A stretch of DNA of 64,000 nucleotides, from positions 2,772,001 through 2,836,000 of the forward strand of contig NZ_CP035733.1 in assembly GCF_009768975.1 (NCBI RefSeq), read 5' to 3'. The translations under genes and the position numbers were made by a program. The notes below the pieces were generated by a model. The model did no database searches, was not told the origin of the DNA, and worked only from the letters and a program-made list of their open reading frames with translations. This DNA is from Sphingorhabdus lacus (GTDB lineage: Bacteria > Pseudomonadota > Alphaproteobacteria > Sphingomonadales > Sphingomonadaceae). This document shows, in pieces, positions 36,314 through 45,713 of the stretch. The stretch's first letter is position 1; every line of letters begins with the position of its first letter.

Positions 36314-37720
36314 TTATTCGGCTGCCGCAGCCGCAGAGGCAAAGGGCATGGCCTTCGCCTTGCGCCAGCCGCCGTGCAGATAATAGGCAATGGACAAGAT
36401 ACCCGACGCGATGGAAGTGGCGATAAAAGCCGCCCAGATCGCGTCCGCCCCGAACCGGTCAAGCAGGCCAAAGCCCACGAGAAAGCGCACCACTATAGCC
36501 GCAAAAATCAGGATCAGCAGCGGCGCCAGCACCGCCCCGTTCGCGCGGACGGCAAAGGTGACGACGACCGACACGCCCATCAGGATAAAGCTCCATCCGA
36601 TGATGTGGTTGATGTGGATGGCAATGGCAATGGCAATGGCCGGACTGCCGTCGGGCAGGAACAGGCCAAGCAAGGGCGCGGCAAAGACCGTGGTCAGCAA
36701 AACCAATATGCCCGACATGATGAGGTTGATGACAATGCCCGACCATACGGCACGGTCGACTCGCGCCCAGTTATTCGCCCCGATATTCTGTGCGACCATC
36801 GCGCTGACCGCGCTGCCCACCGCGACCGCAGGCATTTGCACATAGCTCCACAGCTGGTTCATCACGCCAAAGGCCGCCGTTGTGTCGACCCCTTCGCGGT
36901 TGACGAGGCCGATCATGACAAGGGCTGATCCCGACATGATGATCATCGACAGCCCCATGGGCAGGCCCATGCGCGCAATAGGTTTCAAAAAGCGCGGGTC
37001 TGGACGCACCCATTTCAGCTCCGCCCCGCGCAGACGGATGGTCAAATCCTTCGCGTAGATTTTGCGGATCAGCAGCGCGAGGCTGATGATGCTGGCGATC
37101 AATGTGGCAAGCGCGGAACCGGCAATGCCCATCGCCGGAATAGGCCCCAGCCCGAGAATGAAAACCGGGTTCAGCACGATGTCGAGCCCGACATTGAGCA
37201 CGGTGTTCCAGAAGGGCGTCACCGAATCCCCGACGCCGCGTAAAGAGGAGGAGATCAGTATCATGACAAAGGACGTCGGCATCGACAGGAACATGACGCG
37301 CAAATAGGCAAGCGCGAAGGGATAGGCCCCCTCCGGCGTTGCCATCAGCCGCAGCATCTGTGGAGCAAAAATCCAGCCCAAAGCCGCAGTTACCGCGCCG
37401 GATACAAAGAAGATGCCCGTGGCCGTTCCCATGACACGGCGAACCGATTCCACATCGCGCCGGCCCATATTCTGCCCGATCAAAATGGTGGTCGCCATGG
37501 AAAAGCCAAACAGTGCGGAGAACATCAGGAACATGATCAGCCCTGCATTGGCCGACGCGGCGAGGGCTTCTTCGCCCAGAAACTGGCCGATCCAGATCGA
37601 ATTGACCGAATTGTTCAGCGACTGCAATATGTTGACGCCCAGCGACGGTAACGCGAACAGGAACAATGTCTTGGCGACGGGGCCAACGGTCAGGTCGCGT
37701 TGATGGGCGGGGGCAGTCAT
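36314..37720 (-). CDS. MATE family efflux transporter
   Basis: 468 residues with 12 helices in two related halves. Family traits are LFALPSLGVNILQSL at the start and repeated GxxxAxxxVxxxIGQNxG-like segments (TILIGQNMGRRD and AMVAQNIGANNWARVD). It likely exports cationic compounds using Na+ or H+. A short in-frame hexanucleotide repeat lies in the coding sequence at 36618-36641. Confidence 0.93.
   Translation of the reverse strand: MTAPAHQRDLTVGPVAKTLFLFALPSLGVNILQSLNNSVNSIWIGQFLGEEALAASANAGLIMFLMFSALFGFSMATTILIGQNMGRRDVESVRRVMGTATGIFFVSGAVTAALGWIFAPQMLRLMATPEGAYPFALAYLRVMFLSMPTSFVMILISSSLRGVGDSVTPFWNTVLNVGLDIVLNPVFILGLGPIPAMGIAGSALATLIASIISLALLIRKIYAKDLTIRLRGAELKWVRPDPRFLKPIARMGLPMGLSMIIMSGSALVMIGLVNREGVDTTAAFGVMNQLWSYVQMPAVAVGSAVSAMVAQNIGANNWARVDRAVWSGIVINLIMSGILVLLTTVFAAPLLGLFLPDGSPAIAIAIAIHINHIIGWSFILMGVSVVVTFAVRANGAVLAPLLILIFAAIVVRFLVGFGLLDRFGADAIWAAFIATSIASGILSIAYYLHGGWRKAKAMPFASAAAAAE
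36618..36641. repeat. Hexanucleotide tandem repeat inside the MATE gene
   Basis: ATGGCA is repeated three times followed by a fourth copy ending ATGGCC. On the coding (minus) strand it encodes alternating Ala-Ile residues (AIAIAIAI) in a membrane helix. Unit changes would keep the frame and only alter the helix by two residues per unit. Confidence 0.6.
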
Positions 37721-37778
37721 GATGCGTTCATGGCAAAGCCGGAGCGATCAGGATAGCCGCAAATTGCCGGAACGCGGA

Positions 37779-38636
37779 CTAGCCTGCCAGACCGGCGTCC
37801 TCAATGCCTTCCTCGAGGGAGCCCGGCACCAATATCCAATGCCCTGCGAACAGATCGCCGTCGCCAAATTCCATTTCGAATGCGCCGCCTTCGTAGATGG
37901 TGATCGCGGGCATGGTCAGCCGTGCGCGAAAGGCGGCTTGCGATAAGATCGGTGTTCCTTCCGGGCGCCATTCGTCCACCCAAAGCTGGTACAGATTTTC
38001 GACGATCTTCTTTTCAGCCTCGGCTTGCCACCGCAGCGCATCCTTCAAGAGAATTTGAGCCGTCGCCGCACAGTCGGGAAGTGCATCACGTGATTCCGCG
38101 CTAAGCGTCAGGTCAACAGGTTTGCCCAGCCACGTTGCCGTCCCGTTGAAACTGTCGGGTAAATGGCGGTCGGCTACAAAGCGTCCCAGATCCGCATCCA
38201 CAAAGTCCGGGGGATTAAGGATAGGGTCGGCGGCCTTCATCAACTCCGCGTCGTCGGCTTCCCCCAGATATTCCGCGAATTTGGCAAAAGGCCAAAGACC
38301 CTTCTTCCCGATTTCACCGGCGATCCGGATCTTTACCACCATGCGCGGCCGGAACGACGCCATCCATGGATCCGAGGATGGTAAGCCGTGGCCCAGCGGA
38401 TGTTCGATCCGAAGGGGCGATACTTCGACAGGGCCATCGTCCGACCGCCACGCCACCAGTGTTACGGCACCAATCCATCTGGCGTTCGGACCAGCTTGGC
38501 TGGTCAAAGGCCCTATGGCGGAAGGCCCCATGGCATCCACCACTCCGGTCACAATCGAGGAGCGGTCATTTTCGGCTGCGGCGGAAGGGGACAGAAGCGA
38601 ACCCAGCGCAGCGAAAAGGACCGCCAGTTTCTTCAC
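37779..38636 (-). CDS. Secreted protein, possibly DUF2262/DUF6985-like
   Basis: 285 residues with a signal peptide (about 1-21, ending PSAAA). The C-terminal half contains [18 protein letters not shown] and ends with [27 protein letters not shown], a pattern reminiscent of DUF2262/DUF6985 proteins that are common as hypothetical or immunity-like proteins. The N-terminal half repeats sequence of the same general type ([19 protein letters not shown]). The family link is tentative. Its ATG overlaps the valS stop (ATGA). Confidence 0.65.
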   Translation of the reverse strand: MKKLAVLFAALGSLLSPSAAAENDRSSIVTGVVDAMGPSAIGPLTSQAGPNARWIGAVTLVAWRSDDGPVEVSPLRIEHPLGHGLPSSDPWMASFRPRMVVKIRIAGEIGKKGLWPFAKFAEYLGEADDAELMKAADPILNPPDFVDADLGRFVADRHLPDSFNGTATWLGKPVDLTLSAESRDALPDCAATAQILLKDALRWQAEAEKKIVENLYQLWVDEWRPEGTPILSQAAFRARLTMPAITIYEGGAFEMEFGDGDLFAGHWILVPGSLEEGIEDAGLAG

Positions 38637-41290
38637 CCCAGACGCGCCAGCGCCGCCGTCAGGCGCTCGGCCTCGGCGGTTTTTTCGGCATGGTCGGCGC
38701 GTGCCTTTTCGACCGCTTCGGGCTTGGCCTTTTCGACGAAGGCCGCGTTCGACAGCCGTCCGGCGAGTGAAGCCGCCTCTTTGGTGGCCGCTTCGATCGC
38801 CTTGCTGATGCGCGCACGCTCGGCGTCGAGATCGATGACACCGGCCAGGGGCAGGACAAAGGTTGCCTCATCCACGACCAGCTGGACCGATCCACCTTCC
38901 GGCGCGTCGCCTGTGGTCACCGAATCGAGCCGCGCCAATCGCGCCAGTGCGGACTGTTGACGGGTAATGCGTTGCTCTGTTGCCGGGGACGCGTCACGGA
39001 CAAAGGCATCCATCTTCGCGCCCGGCGCAATGCCCAGCTCGTTCTTCGCGGTCCGCACTTCGCCAACCAGACGGATCAGCCATTCGACCTCCGCCTTGGC
39101 TTCGGCATCGACTTCGGCTTTGGGCTCCGGCCATTTGGCGTGGATCAGGTCATAGGCGCGCGGCGCTGCAGGATCGGCCAGCGCGTGCCATAATTCCTCG
39201 GTCACAAAGGGCATGAAGGGATGCAGCATCACCAATATCTGGTCGAGCACCCAACCTGCGACCATTTGCGATTCTGCGTCCATATCCTGCTTTTCGCCAT
39301 CAACGAACGCAGGCTTGATAAGCTCCAGATACCAGTCGCAAAACTGGTCCCAGACAAAATGGTAGATGGCGTCGGCCATGCCGTCGAAACGGAATTCGGC
39401 AAAGGCCTTGTTCAGCTTTTCGACGGTTTCGACGACTTCGCCGATAATCCAGCGGTTGACGGCAAGCTCCGCCTTGGGCGCGCTGATGCTGTGTGATCCG
39501 CCAATACCGTTGGATTGCGCAAAGCGGGCGGCGTTCCACAGCTTGGTTGCAAAATTGCGGTAACCGGCAACGCGGCTTTCATCCATCTTGATGTCGCGGC
39601 CCTGGCTTTCCATTGCCGCCATGAAGAAGCGCAGCGCATCGGCACCATATTGGTCAATCAGACCCAGCGGATCGACGGTGTTGCCTTTCGACTTCGACAT
39701 CTTGCTGCCGTCGGCGGCGCGGACGAGTCCGTGGAGATAGAGCGTCTTCCACGGCACTTCTTTCATGAAGTGGATGCCCTGCATCGCCATCCGCGCATCC
39801 CAGAAAAACAGGATGTCAAAGCCGGAGACGAGAACGTCATTGGGGTAATGGCGGTCGAGCTCGTTGGTCTGGTCCGGCCAGCCCAAGGTGCCGAACGGCC
39901 AGAGCGCAGAGGAGAACCATGTGTCGAGCACGTCGGGGTCGCGGGTCAGGGCCACGCCTTCACCCGCAAGCGCCTGTGCCCCTGCTTCATCTTCGGCGAC
40001 ATAGCATTTGCCGTCGCCGTCAAACCATGCCGGTATCTGGTGCCCCCACCAAAGCTGGCGCGAGACGCACCATGGCTGGATATTTTCCATCCAGTTGAAA
40101 TAGGTTTTTTCCCATGATTTGGGGACGATATCGATGGCCCCGCTGCGCACCGCCTCGATGGCGGGCTTGGCGAGTGTTTCGGCGTCGACATACCATTGAT
40201 CGGTCAGCCAGGGTTCTATTACCTGCGCGCTGCGGTCGCCAAAGGGGGTCTGGATGATGCGGTCTTCGATCCGTTCGAGCAGGCCAGCCGCCTCGATCGC
40301 TTCGACCACTTTCTTGCGGGCGTCGAACCGGTCCATGCCGAGATAGTCGGCGGGGATCAGCCCGTCGGCGGTCTGCACCACCCGTGCTTCCGCATCGAGC
40401 ATGTTGAGCATCTGGCTCGCCTTGAATCCGGCGCGCTTGCCAACTTCGAAATCGTTGAAATCATGTCCCGGGGTAATCTTCACCGCGCCGGAACCCAGTT
40501 CAGGGTCGGCATGTTCATCGGTGACAATCGGGATCAGGCGGCCGGTAATGGGCAGCCGCACATTCTTGCCGACCAGATGCGCGTAGCGTTCGTCTGACGG
40601 GTTTACGGCGACGGCCATATCGGCCAGCATTGTTTCGGGGCGCGTGGTGGCGACCGAGATAGAGCCGCTGCCGTCCTCGAGCGGATATTTGAAGTGCCAG
40701 AATTTGCCGTTGATCTCGCGCGTCTCGACCTCAAGGTCGGAGATCGCCGTTTTTAGACCGGGGTCCCAGTTCACGAGCCGCTTGTCGCGGTAGAGCAGGC
40801 CCTGATTATAGAGGTCGACAAACACCTTGATGACGGCCTTGCTGAAGCCTTCGTCCATGGTGAAGCGTTCATTTTCCCAGTCCATCGAACAGCCGAGGCG
40901 GCGCAGCTGGCCGGTAATCTCGCCGCCGCTTTCCTCTTTCCATTCCCAGACCTTGGCGACAAATTCGTCGCGGGTGAAATCGGTGCGTTTCTGCTGCTTT
41001 TGCGCCATCTGGCGTTCAACCACCATCTGGGTGGCGATGCCGGCATGGTCGGTGCCCACGACCCATAAGGCATCCTTGCCCTGCAGACGGGCATGGCGGA
41101 TCAAGATATCCTGCAAGGTGTTGTCGAGCGCATGGCCGATATGCAGGCTGCCCGTCACATTGGGTGGCGGGTTGACGATCGTATAAGGCTCCGCATTCGG
41201 GCGTTCAGGGCGGAACGCGCCGGTCGATTCCCAATGGGCATACCATTTCGCCTCAATCGCGGCGGGGTCAAACGTCTTGTCGATAGTCAT
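38633..41290 (-). CDS. valS: Valyl-tRNA synthetase
   Basis: 885 residues from ATG 41290 ([17 protein letters not shown]); the frame opens 20 codons earlier without similarity. HIGH motif: [20 protein letters not shown] motif: [14 protein letters not shown]. The CP1 editing domain lies between them ([16 protein letters not shown]). The C-terminal coiled coil (about 825-885) has the usual [19 protein letters not shown] heptads. It charges tRNA-Val. It is separated from the upstream S9 gene by an inverted repeat at 41375-41468. Confidence 0.97.
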   Translation of the reverse strand: MTIDKTFDPAAIEAKWYAHWESTGAFRPERPNAEPYTIVNPPPNVTGSLHIGHALDNTLQDILIRHARLQGKDALWVVGTDHAGIATQMVVERQMAQKQQKRTDFTRDEFVAKVWEWKEESGGEITGQLRRLGCSMDWENERFTMDEGFSKAVIKVFVDLYNQGLLYRDKRLVNWDPGLKTAISDLEVETREINGKFWHFKYPLEDGSGSISVATTRPETMLADMAVAVNPSDERYAHLVGKNVRLPITGRLIPIVTDEHADPELGSGAVKITPGHDFNDFEVGKRAGFKASQMLNMLDAEARVVQTADGLIPADYLGMDRFDARKKVVEAIEAAGLLERIEDRIIQTPFGDRSAQVIEPWLTDQWYVDAETLAKPAIEAVRSGAIDIVPKSWEKTYFNWMENIQPWCVSRQLWWGHQIPAWFDGDGKCYVAEDEAGAQALAGEGVALTRDPDVLDTWFSSALWPFGTLGWPDQTNELDRHYPNDVLVSGFDILFFWDARMAMQGIHFMKEVPWKTLYLHGLVRAADGSKMSKSKGNTVDPLGLIDQYGADALRFFMAAMESQGRDIKMDESRVAGYRNFATKLWNAARFAQSNGIGGSHSISAPKAELAVNRWIIGEVVETVEKLNKAFAEFRFDGMADAIYHFVWDQFCDWYLELIKPAFVDGEKQDMDAESQMVAGWVLDQILVMLHPFMPFVTEELWHALADPAAPRAYDLIHAKWPEPKAEVDAEAKAEVEWLIRLVGEVRTAKNELGIAPGAKMDAFVRDASPATEQRITRQQSALARLARLDSVTTGDAPEGGSVQLVVDEATFVLPLAGVIDLDAERARISKAIEAATKEAASLAGRLSNAAFVEKAKPEAVEKARADHAEKTAEAERLTAALARLG

Positions 41291-41374
41291 GCCGCTGCCT
41301 TTGCCAGCGCGCGGGCATTTGGGCAAGGTTTTCAGATGCGAAGCGGCCAACTCAAGCGCGGTGCTTTATTGGGG

Positions 41375-41468
41375 TCTCACACAAAGGCACAAAGGCACAA
41401 AGGTGAAGGAGAAAAGTCCCTCCCTCATTCCTTCAATCTTCTTCGTGCCTTTGTGTCTTCGTGTGAGA
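41375..41468. repeat. Imperfect inverted repeat, dispersed-repeat-like element
   Basis: The 28-nt arm at 41375-41402 and the arm at 41441-41468 are inverted copies matching at 25 of 28 positions. The left arm contains CACAAAGG twice in tandem, and the right arm has its complement. Inside the loop GAAGGA (405-410) can also pair with TCCTTC (429-434), giving one long stem of about 94 nt. It fills the gap between the S9 peptidase and valS. Such stem elements usually occur in several copies per genome, but this window has only one. Confidence 0.75.
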
Positions 41469-41492
41469 TGAAAAAGCCTGCGGCTCTCGCCC

Positions 41493-43544
41493 TTACTTCG
41501 CAGGTTTCAGATATTCCCCCACCCATTTGAACACGGTCTGGTGCCACTGGATCGAATTTTTGGGTTTCAGGATCCAGTGGTTCTCGTCCGGAAAGACCAG
41601 CAATTTGGATTCCACGCCCTGCTGCTGCAGCGCCGTGAACGCGGCGAGGCTTTGCGAATAGGGGATGCGGTAATCCTTTTCGCCATGGATCACGAGCGTC
41701 GGGGTTTTCCATTTGGCGACATGGTTGACCGGATTCCACTTCTCGGCATCGGTCCGCGTCGTCCAAGGTCCGCCATTGTCCCACTGGTCGAACCATAGTT
41801 CTTCGGTTTCATAGGCCATGGCGCGCAAGTCGAAAATGCCCGCATGGGTGACGAGGCATTTGAACCGGTCGGGCCAGTTGCCCGCAATCCAGTTCATCAT
41901 ATAGCCGCCATAGGACCCGCCGAGCGCGCAGGCATTGGCGGTGTCAAGCTGGCTGTCGATCTTGCCCACTGCGGCCATGCCCTTCTGCAAATCCTCTAGC
42001 GGCCAGCCGCCCCAATTCTTGTTGATGCTGTCGGTGAATTTCTGGCCGTATCCGGTGCTCCCGTGGAAATCGATCGTGACCACGGCATAGCCCTGTGACG
42101 CCATGACGGCGGGGTTCCAGCGGTAGGACCAGCTATTGTTGAACGTCCCTTGCGGGCCGCCATGGACGAGCAGCAGCACGGGAAGCTTTCCGGTCGCATT
42201 TTGCGGTTTGACGATCTGGCCGAACACCTGTTCGCCATTGGCCCCGGCAAAATCGAACTTCTGGTAATTGACCGGATCCAGCGCGGCGAGGGCCTGCGCA
42301 TTGACGTTGGTCAGCCGTGTCGTCTTGCCCTTTGCGTCCATCAGGACAAGGTCGGATGGTCCGGCGATGCTGTTGATCGCATAGACCACGCCGCCATTTT
42401 TCAGCGGCACGACCTCGGCGATATTGCCCCGCTCGGTCAAGCGTGTGACTTTGCCCTTTAGGTCGACACGATAGAGCGGGGTTTCGAGCGTGTCCTGCGC
42501 GGTGACAAGCAGACTCTTGCTGTCGGCGGCCCATGCGAGCGAGCCGACGGAGCGGTCCCATGCATCGGTCAGCGCGGTGACCTTGCCGCTTTTAAGGTCC
42601 ATCAGCTTGATGACCAGCCGGTCGGCTTCATAGGTGGCACGGGCCATCGATGTCCATGCCAGCCATTTGCCATCGGGCGATGCGGCAGGGGTGGTGTCGG
42701 TTCCGGCATTGTCGGCGGTCAGGTTGACCACTTCCTTCGATTTCAGCGATGCGCCGTAAATATCGAGATTGGTGGATTTGGCCTCATTGGCGTCGGCTTT
42801 GCGCAACGCGAAGGCAATGCCGCTGCTGTCGGCGGCCCAACTGACTTCTTCCGCGCCGCCAAAAGGTTTGGACGGCGCGTCGCCGACAAGATCGCCGTCC
42901 ATGGCCTCACCCAACGTGCCAAGCTTGTTATCTGCGCCCAGCACCACGGTGAAGATGCGGCTGTAATTGCCCGGGGTTTCCCATGCGTCCCAGTGGCGGA
43001 CCATCAGCTGGTCATATTCGCGGCCGGTGCCGGGGCCTGGCTTCGATGTGTCGCCATCCTGTTCGCAGCCAAATTCCATGCAATCGCGCGCGATATCGCC
43101 CCAGACCGCGAATTTCTTGCCGTCGGGCGAAATCTTGAAACCGCTGACATCGGTCTTGAAATTGCTCGCCTGGGTGGATGTGCCGCTGGCGAGGTCATAG
43201 CGCCAGATCTGGTCCGACCCGCCCTCGTTGCTGATGTAGAAAATGCTCTTGCCGTCGGGGGCAAAGGCGGGGTCATGCTCGTTCTTGTCGGGCTTGGAAG
43301 CGAACAGAACGGGCTGCGCATTGGGGGTGCCGAGCTTGATCAGATACAGGTCGGTCCGCCCCTTGTTCGCGTCCAGATCGGTTTCGCGCACCTGATAGGC
43401 GATCATGGTGCCGTCGGGCGATGCGGCGGCTCCTGAAAGCCGCTTCATCGTGGCGAGATCGGTCTCCGTCATCGGACGGGCGAAGGCGGGGGCGGAAAGG
43501 GCGGTGGCGCCGATTAGGGCGGCGATCAGAAGGGGTTTTTTCAT
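41493..43544 (-). CDS. S9 family (prolyl oligopeptidase-type) secreted peptidase
   Basis: 683 residues from ATG 43544, chosen because it begins a clear signal peptide (MKKPLLIAALIGATALSAPAFA); the longer frame has no signal. An N-terminal beta-propeller with repeated SPDGT-type motifs (about 30-400) precedes an alpha/beta hydrolase domain with the nucleophile motif LGGSYGGYMMN, Asp in HGEKDYRIP and His in DENHWILKP. Acylaminoacyl-peptidase or dipeptidyl-peptidase-like; periplasmic. It is divergent from the 23-codon ORF at 43763. Confidence 0.9.
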   Translation of the reverse strand: MKKPLLIAALIGATALSAPAFARPMTETDLATMKRLSGAAASPDGTMIAYQVRETDLDANKGRTDLYLIKLGTPNAQPVLFASKPDKNEHDPAFAPDGKSIFYISNEGGSDQIWRYDLASGTSTQASNFKTDVSGFKISPDGKKFAVWGDIARDCMEFGCEQDGDTSKPGPGTGREYDQLMVRHWDAWETPGNYSRIFTVVLGADNKLGTLGEAMDGDLVGDAPSKPFGGAEEVSWAADSSGIAFALRKADANEAKSTNLDIYGASLKSKEVVNLTADNAGTDTTPAASPDGKWLAWTSMARATYEADRLVIKLMDLKSGKVTALTDAWDRSVGSLAWAADSKSLLVTAQDTLETPLYRVDLKGKVTRLTERGNIAEVVPLKNGGVVYAINSIAGPSDLVLMDAKGKTTRLTNVNAQALAALDPVNYQKFDFAGANGEQVFGQIVKPQNATGKLPVLLLVHGGPQGTFNNSWSYRWNPAVMASQGYAVVTIDFHGSTGYGQKFTDSINKNWGGWPLEDLQKGMAAVGKIDSQLDTANACALGGSYGGYMMNWIAGNWPDRFKCLVTHAGIFDLRAMAYETEELWFDQWDNGGPWTTRTDAEKWNPVNHVAKWKTPTLVIHGEKDYRIPYSQSLAAFTALQQQGVESKLLVFPDENHWILKPKNSIQWHQTVFKWVGEYLKPAK

Positions 43545-43762
43545 GGACGCCAAGCTAGTCAACACGATGGGCGCGCGCAAGAAAATTACCTTGCCCATAG
43601 CGATGCTATGTTTACATAAATGCAACTACTTTGTCTACTATATCAATTGAGTTTTAACCTTTGCGCCCTATTTGGGCGGCATAACAAAAACATAAAGGAT
43701 GCCTTCGAACGGACGACCCGGCCCCTTTTGGCGGCTGTGCGGCACATGAGAAGGAATGAAAC

Positions 43763-43834
43763 ATGCAGAAACTGGCTAGCTTTATCGGCGCCGTTGCGCT
43801 GAGCGGCCTGCTTTTCTCGGTCACCATGGTGTAA
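43763..43834 (+). CDS. Candidate 23-residue hydrophobic peptide
   Basis: ATG with AAGGA 7 nt upstream, 23 codons, TAA stop, and an intrinsic terminator 29 bp further on. The product MQKLASFIGAVALSGLLFSV plus three residues is a single hydrophobic helix with one Lys near the start and no Cys. It could be a small membrane peptide, a toxin-like peptide, or a leader. The combination of good ribosome-binding site and terminator makes a real unit likely. No family is recognised. Confidence 0.6.
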   Translation: MQKLASFIGAVALSGLLFSVTMV

Positions 43835-43862
43835 CCGGAAAACAGATCTGAAAAAGACAGAC

Positions 43863-43891
43863 GGGCGGGGGCTTTCCCTGCCCTTTTGTTT
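43863..43891 (+). terminator. Intrinsic terminator after the 23-residue ORF
   Basis: GGGCGGGG (43863-43870) pairs with CCCTGCCC (43876-43883), eight bp with one G-U, followed by TTTTGTTT (43884-43891). It closes the short transcript before the convergent amidohydrolase gene. Confidence 0.7.
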
Positions 43892-43920
43892 ATGGGCGGC
43901 AGGGGAGCGCGGCGCTCGGC

Positions 43921-45258
43921 CTATTTGACCTGCACCCCGTCCTTTACAACATGCGCCACATTTTCAAGTACGCGGATGTCGGTCAGCGGGTCGCCCTTCA
44001 CCGCGACCAGATCGGCGGTGAAGGCGGGGGCAATGCTGCCCAGATGATCCTCTTTGCCCAGCAATTCGGCGGCGCGGATGGTAGCCGACTGGATGGCCTG
44101 CATCGGGGTCATGCCATAGCGGACCATATAGGCAAACTGCCGTCCGTTCAGGCCGTGGGGATAAACACCGCTGTCGGTGCCATAGGCGATCTTGACGCCC
44201 ATCTTCACCGCCTTGGAAAAACCTTCGCGCTGGATATCGGTGGTCTCGCGATTCTTGCGGAGATATTCCTCGGGCCAGCGCTCTTTGGTGCCGATATCGT
44301 TGATATAATCGCCATTATAGATGTCCATGACCAGCCAGGTCCCCGCCTTCTTCGCCATGACCAGCGCTTCGTCGTCGATCAGGCTGGCATGCTCGATGGA
44401 GCGGACACCGGCGCGGATCGCATTTTTGATGCCGATGGCACCATGGGCGTGGGCGGTGACGAAGATGTCGGTGGGCAGCACCGGCACGATCAGCGCACCG
44501 GCAGGCGCATTGCGCATCGGCCCTGACGGCCCCTTGCCCTTGCCCGCCTCAACCACGGCGCGCAGCTGCTCTTCGGTCATTTCGGGCTCGCCCGGTTCCG
44601 TCCCCATGGCCAGCACCGCGCCGGTTGCAATGGTCTTGATAAAGTCCGCGCCATTCGCGATCAGAAACTCGGTCTTCGCCTTGGCTTCCTCTGGCGTGCT
44701 CGCTACGCCCAGCCGCATATCTTCGGGAAGCTTTTCATTGGGAATAACGCCGTTCAACTCCCCCCCGCCCTTGGGGATGGTGATATAGGCCCCGGCCACG
44801 AACATACGCGGCCCCGGCACGAGTCCGGTGTTAATCGCGTTGCGCAGCACGACATCGGTCAGGCCGCGATAGGTGCCCACATCGCGCACGGTCGTAAAGC
44901 CAGCCTCCAGCGTGAGTCGCGCATTGTGCGCACCGATCAGCGCGGTTTCCTCACGCGATGTGTTGAGCGGCAAGGCAATATCGGAATTCTGCCCCGCATC
45001 GGCCAAATGCGTGTGCAGGTCCATCAGGCCCGGCAGGACAGTCAGGTCGGACCAGTCGATCCGCCGTGCATCCTTGGGCGTCTCTCCGCACGGGGCGACG
45101 GATTCGATCCAGTGACGCACAATATGGATACATTGGCCTGTACGGACAGTTCCGGCGGTCACATCGATTAGCCGACCGGCTTCGATATAAAGTTGTTCGG
45201 CAAGGACCGGCGCAGGACTAAGCGCCAGGGAAAGCGCCAGAAGCCGTGCGCCGCGCAT
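43921..45258 (-). CDS. Secreted amidohydrolase family protein (prolidase/imidazolonepropionase-like)
   Basis: 445 residues from ATG 45258, overlapping the DUF2497 stop (ATGA). Signal peptide about 1-20. Metal-binding motifs of the amidohydrolase superfamily: GLMDLHTHLAD, a Lys in FIKTIATGAV, VTAHAHGAIGI, SIEHASL and the Asp in AYGTDSGV. Secreted members hydrolyse Xaa-Pro or Xaa-Arg dipeptides, so peptide scavenging is likely but not proven. Confidence 0.88.
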   Translation of the reverse strand: MRGARLLALSLALSPAPVLAEQLYIEAGRLIDVTAGTVRTGQCIHIVRHWIESVAPCGETPKDARRIDWSDLTVLPGLMDLHTHLADAGQNSDIALPLNTSREETALIGAHNARLTLEAGFTTVRDVGTYRGLTDVVLRNAINTGLVPGPRMFVAGAYITIPKGGGELNGVIPNEKLPEDMRLGVASTPEEAKAKTEFLIANGADFIKTIATGAVLAMGTEPGEPEMTEEQLRAVVEAGKGKGPSGPMRNAPAGALIVPVLPTDIFVTAHAHGAIGIKNAIRAGVRSIEHASLIDDEALVMAKKAGTWLVMDIYNGDYINDIGTKERWPEEYLRKNRETTDIQREGFSKAVKMGVKIAYGTDSGVYPHGLNGRQFAYMVRYGMTPMQAIQSATIRAAELLGKEDHLGSIAPAFTADLVAVKGDPLTDIRVLENVAHVVKDGVQVK

Positions 45259-45686
45259 CAGCCCTTTTTGGTGATGCGGTTGATCTCGCGCTCGACCATC
45301 GCTTCGACGATCGGGGGCAGGTTGGTGTCGAGCCAATCTTTCAGCATCGGCCGCAACAGGTCACGGGTCAGCCCTTCAAGCGAGGTTTCGCCCGAGCGTA
45401 CGATCTGCGGCGCAACGCCGGGTTCGGAAAGTGTTTGCAGTGCGGAGAAGCTGTGCCGCAGGCTGCGGGCCTTGTTATCGTCCAGAAGTACTTCCTCAAC
45501 CTCGTCCATTTCGGTCTCGGCCGCCGCGGTTTCGGTCAATTCGAGAATCTCATCTTCCTGTTCGACAGGTTCGGCTGCCTTGGGCGCGCGCTTGGCGGCC
45601 GGACGGCTGCGGTCATCGTCCGCAATGATTCGCTTAATCGAGGAGAGAATTTCGTCCATAGATGGTTCGTTCCGGCCTTCCGCCAT
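45258..45686 (-). CDS. DUF2497 (PopZ-like) family protein
   Basis: 142 residues. The N-terminal helix EPSMDEILSSIKRIIADDD and the C-terminal block LEGLTRDLLRPMLKDWLDTNLPPIVEAMVEREINRI are the two conserved parts of DUF2497, joined by an acidic linker. In Caulobacter the PopZ member organises cell poles and is encoded close to valS. Here two to three other genes separate it from valS. It lies 28 bp after tolC. Confidence 0.9.
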   Translation of the reverse strand: MAEGRNEPSMDEILSSIKRIIADDDRSRPAAKRAPKAAEPVEQEDEILELTETAAAETEMDEVEEVLLDDNKARSLRHSFSALQTLSEPGVAPQIVRSGETSLEGLTRDLLRPMLKDWLDTNLPPIVEAMVEREINRITKKG

Positions 45687-45713
45687 GTTTCAGCTCCCCA
45701 CAGCTTGATTAGA

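Noticed and set aside
43596-43610. Palindrome CATAGC-GAT-GCTATG between the S9 gene and the 23-residue ORF
   Set aside because: Short arms (6 bp) and no promoter element that I can place with it.
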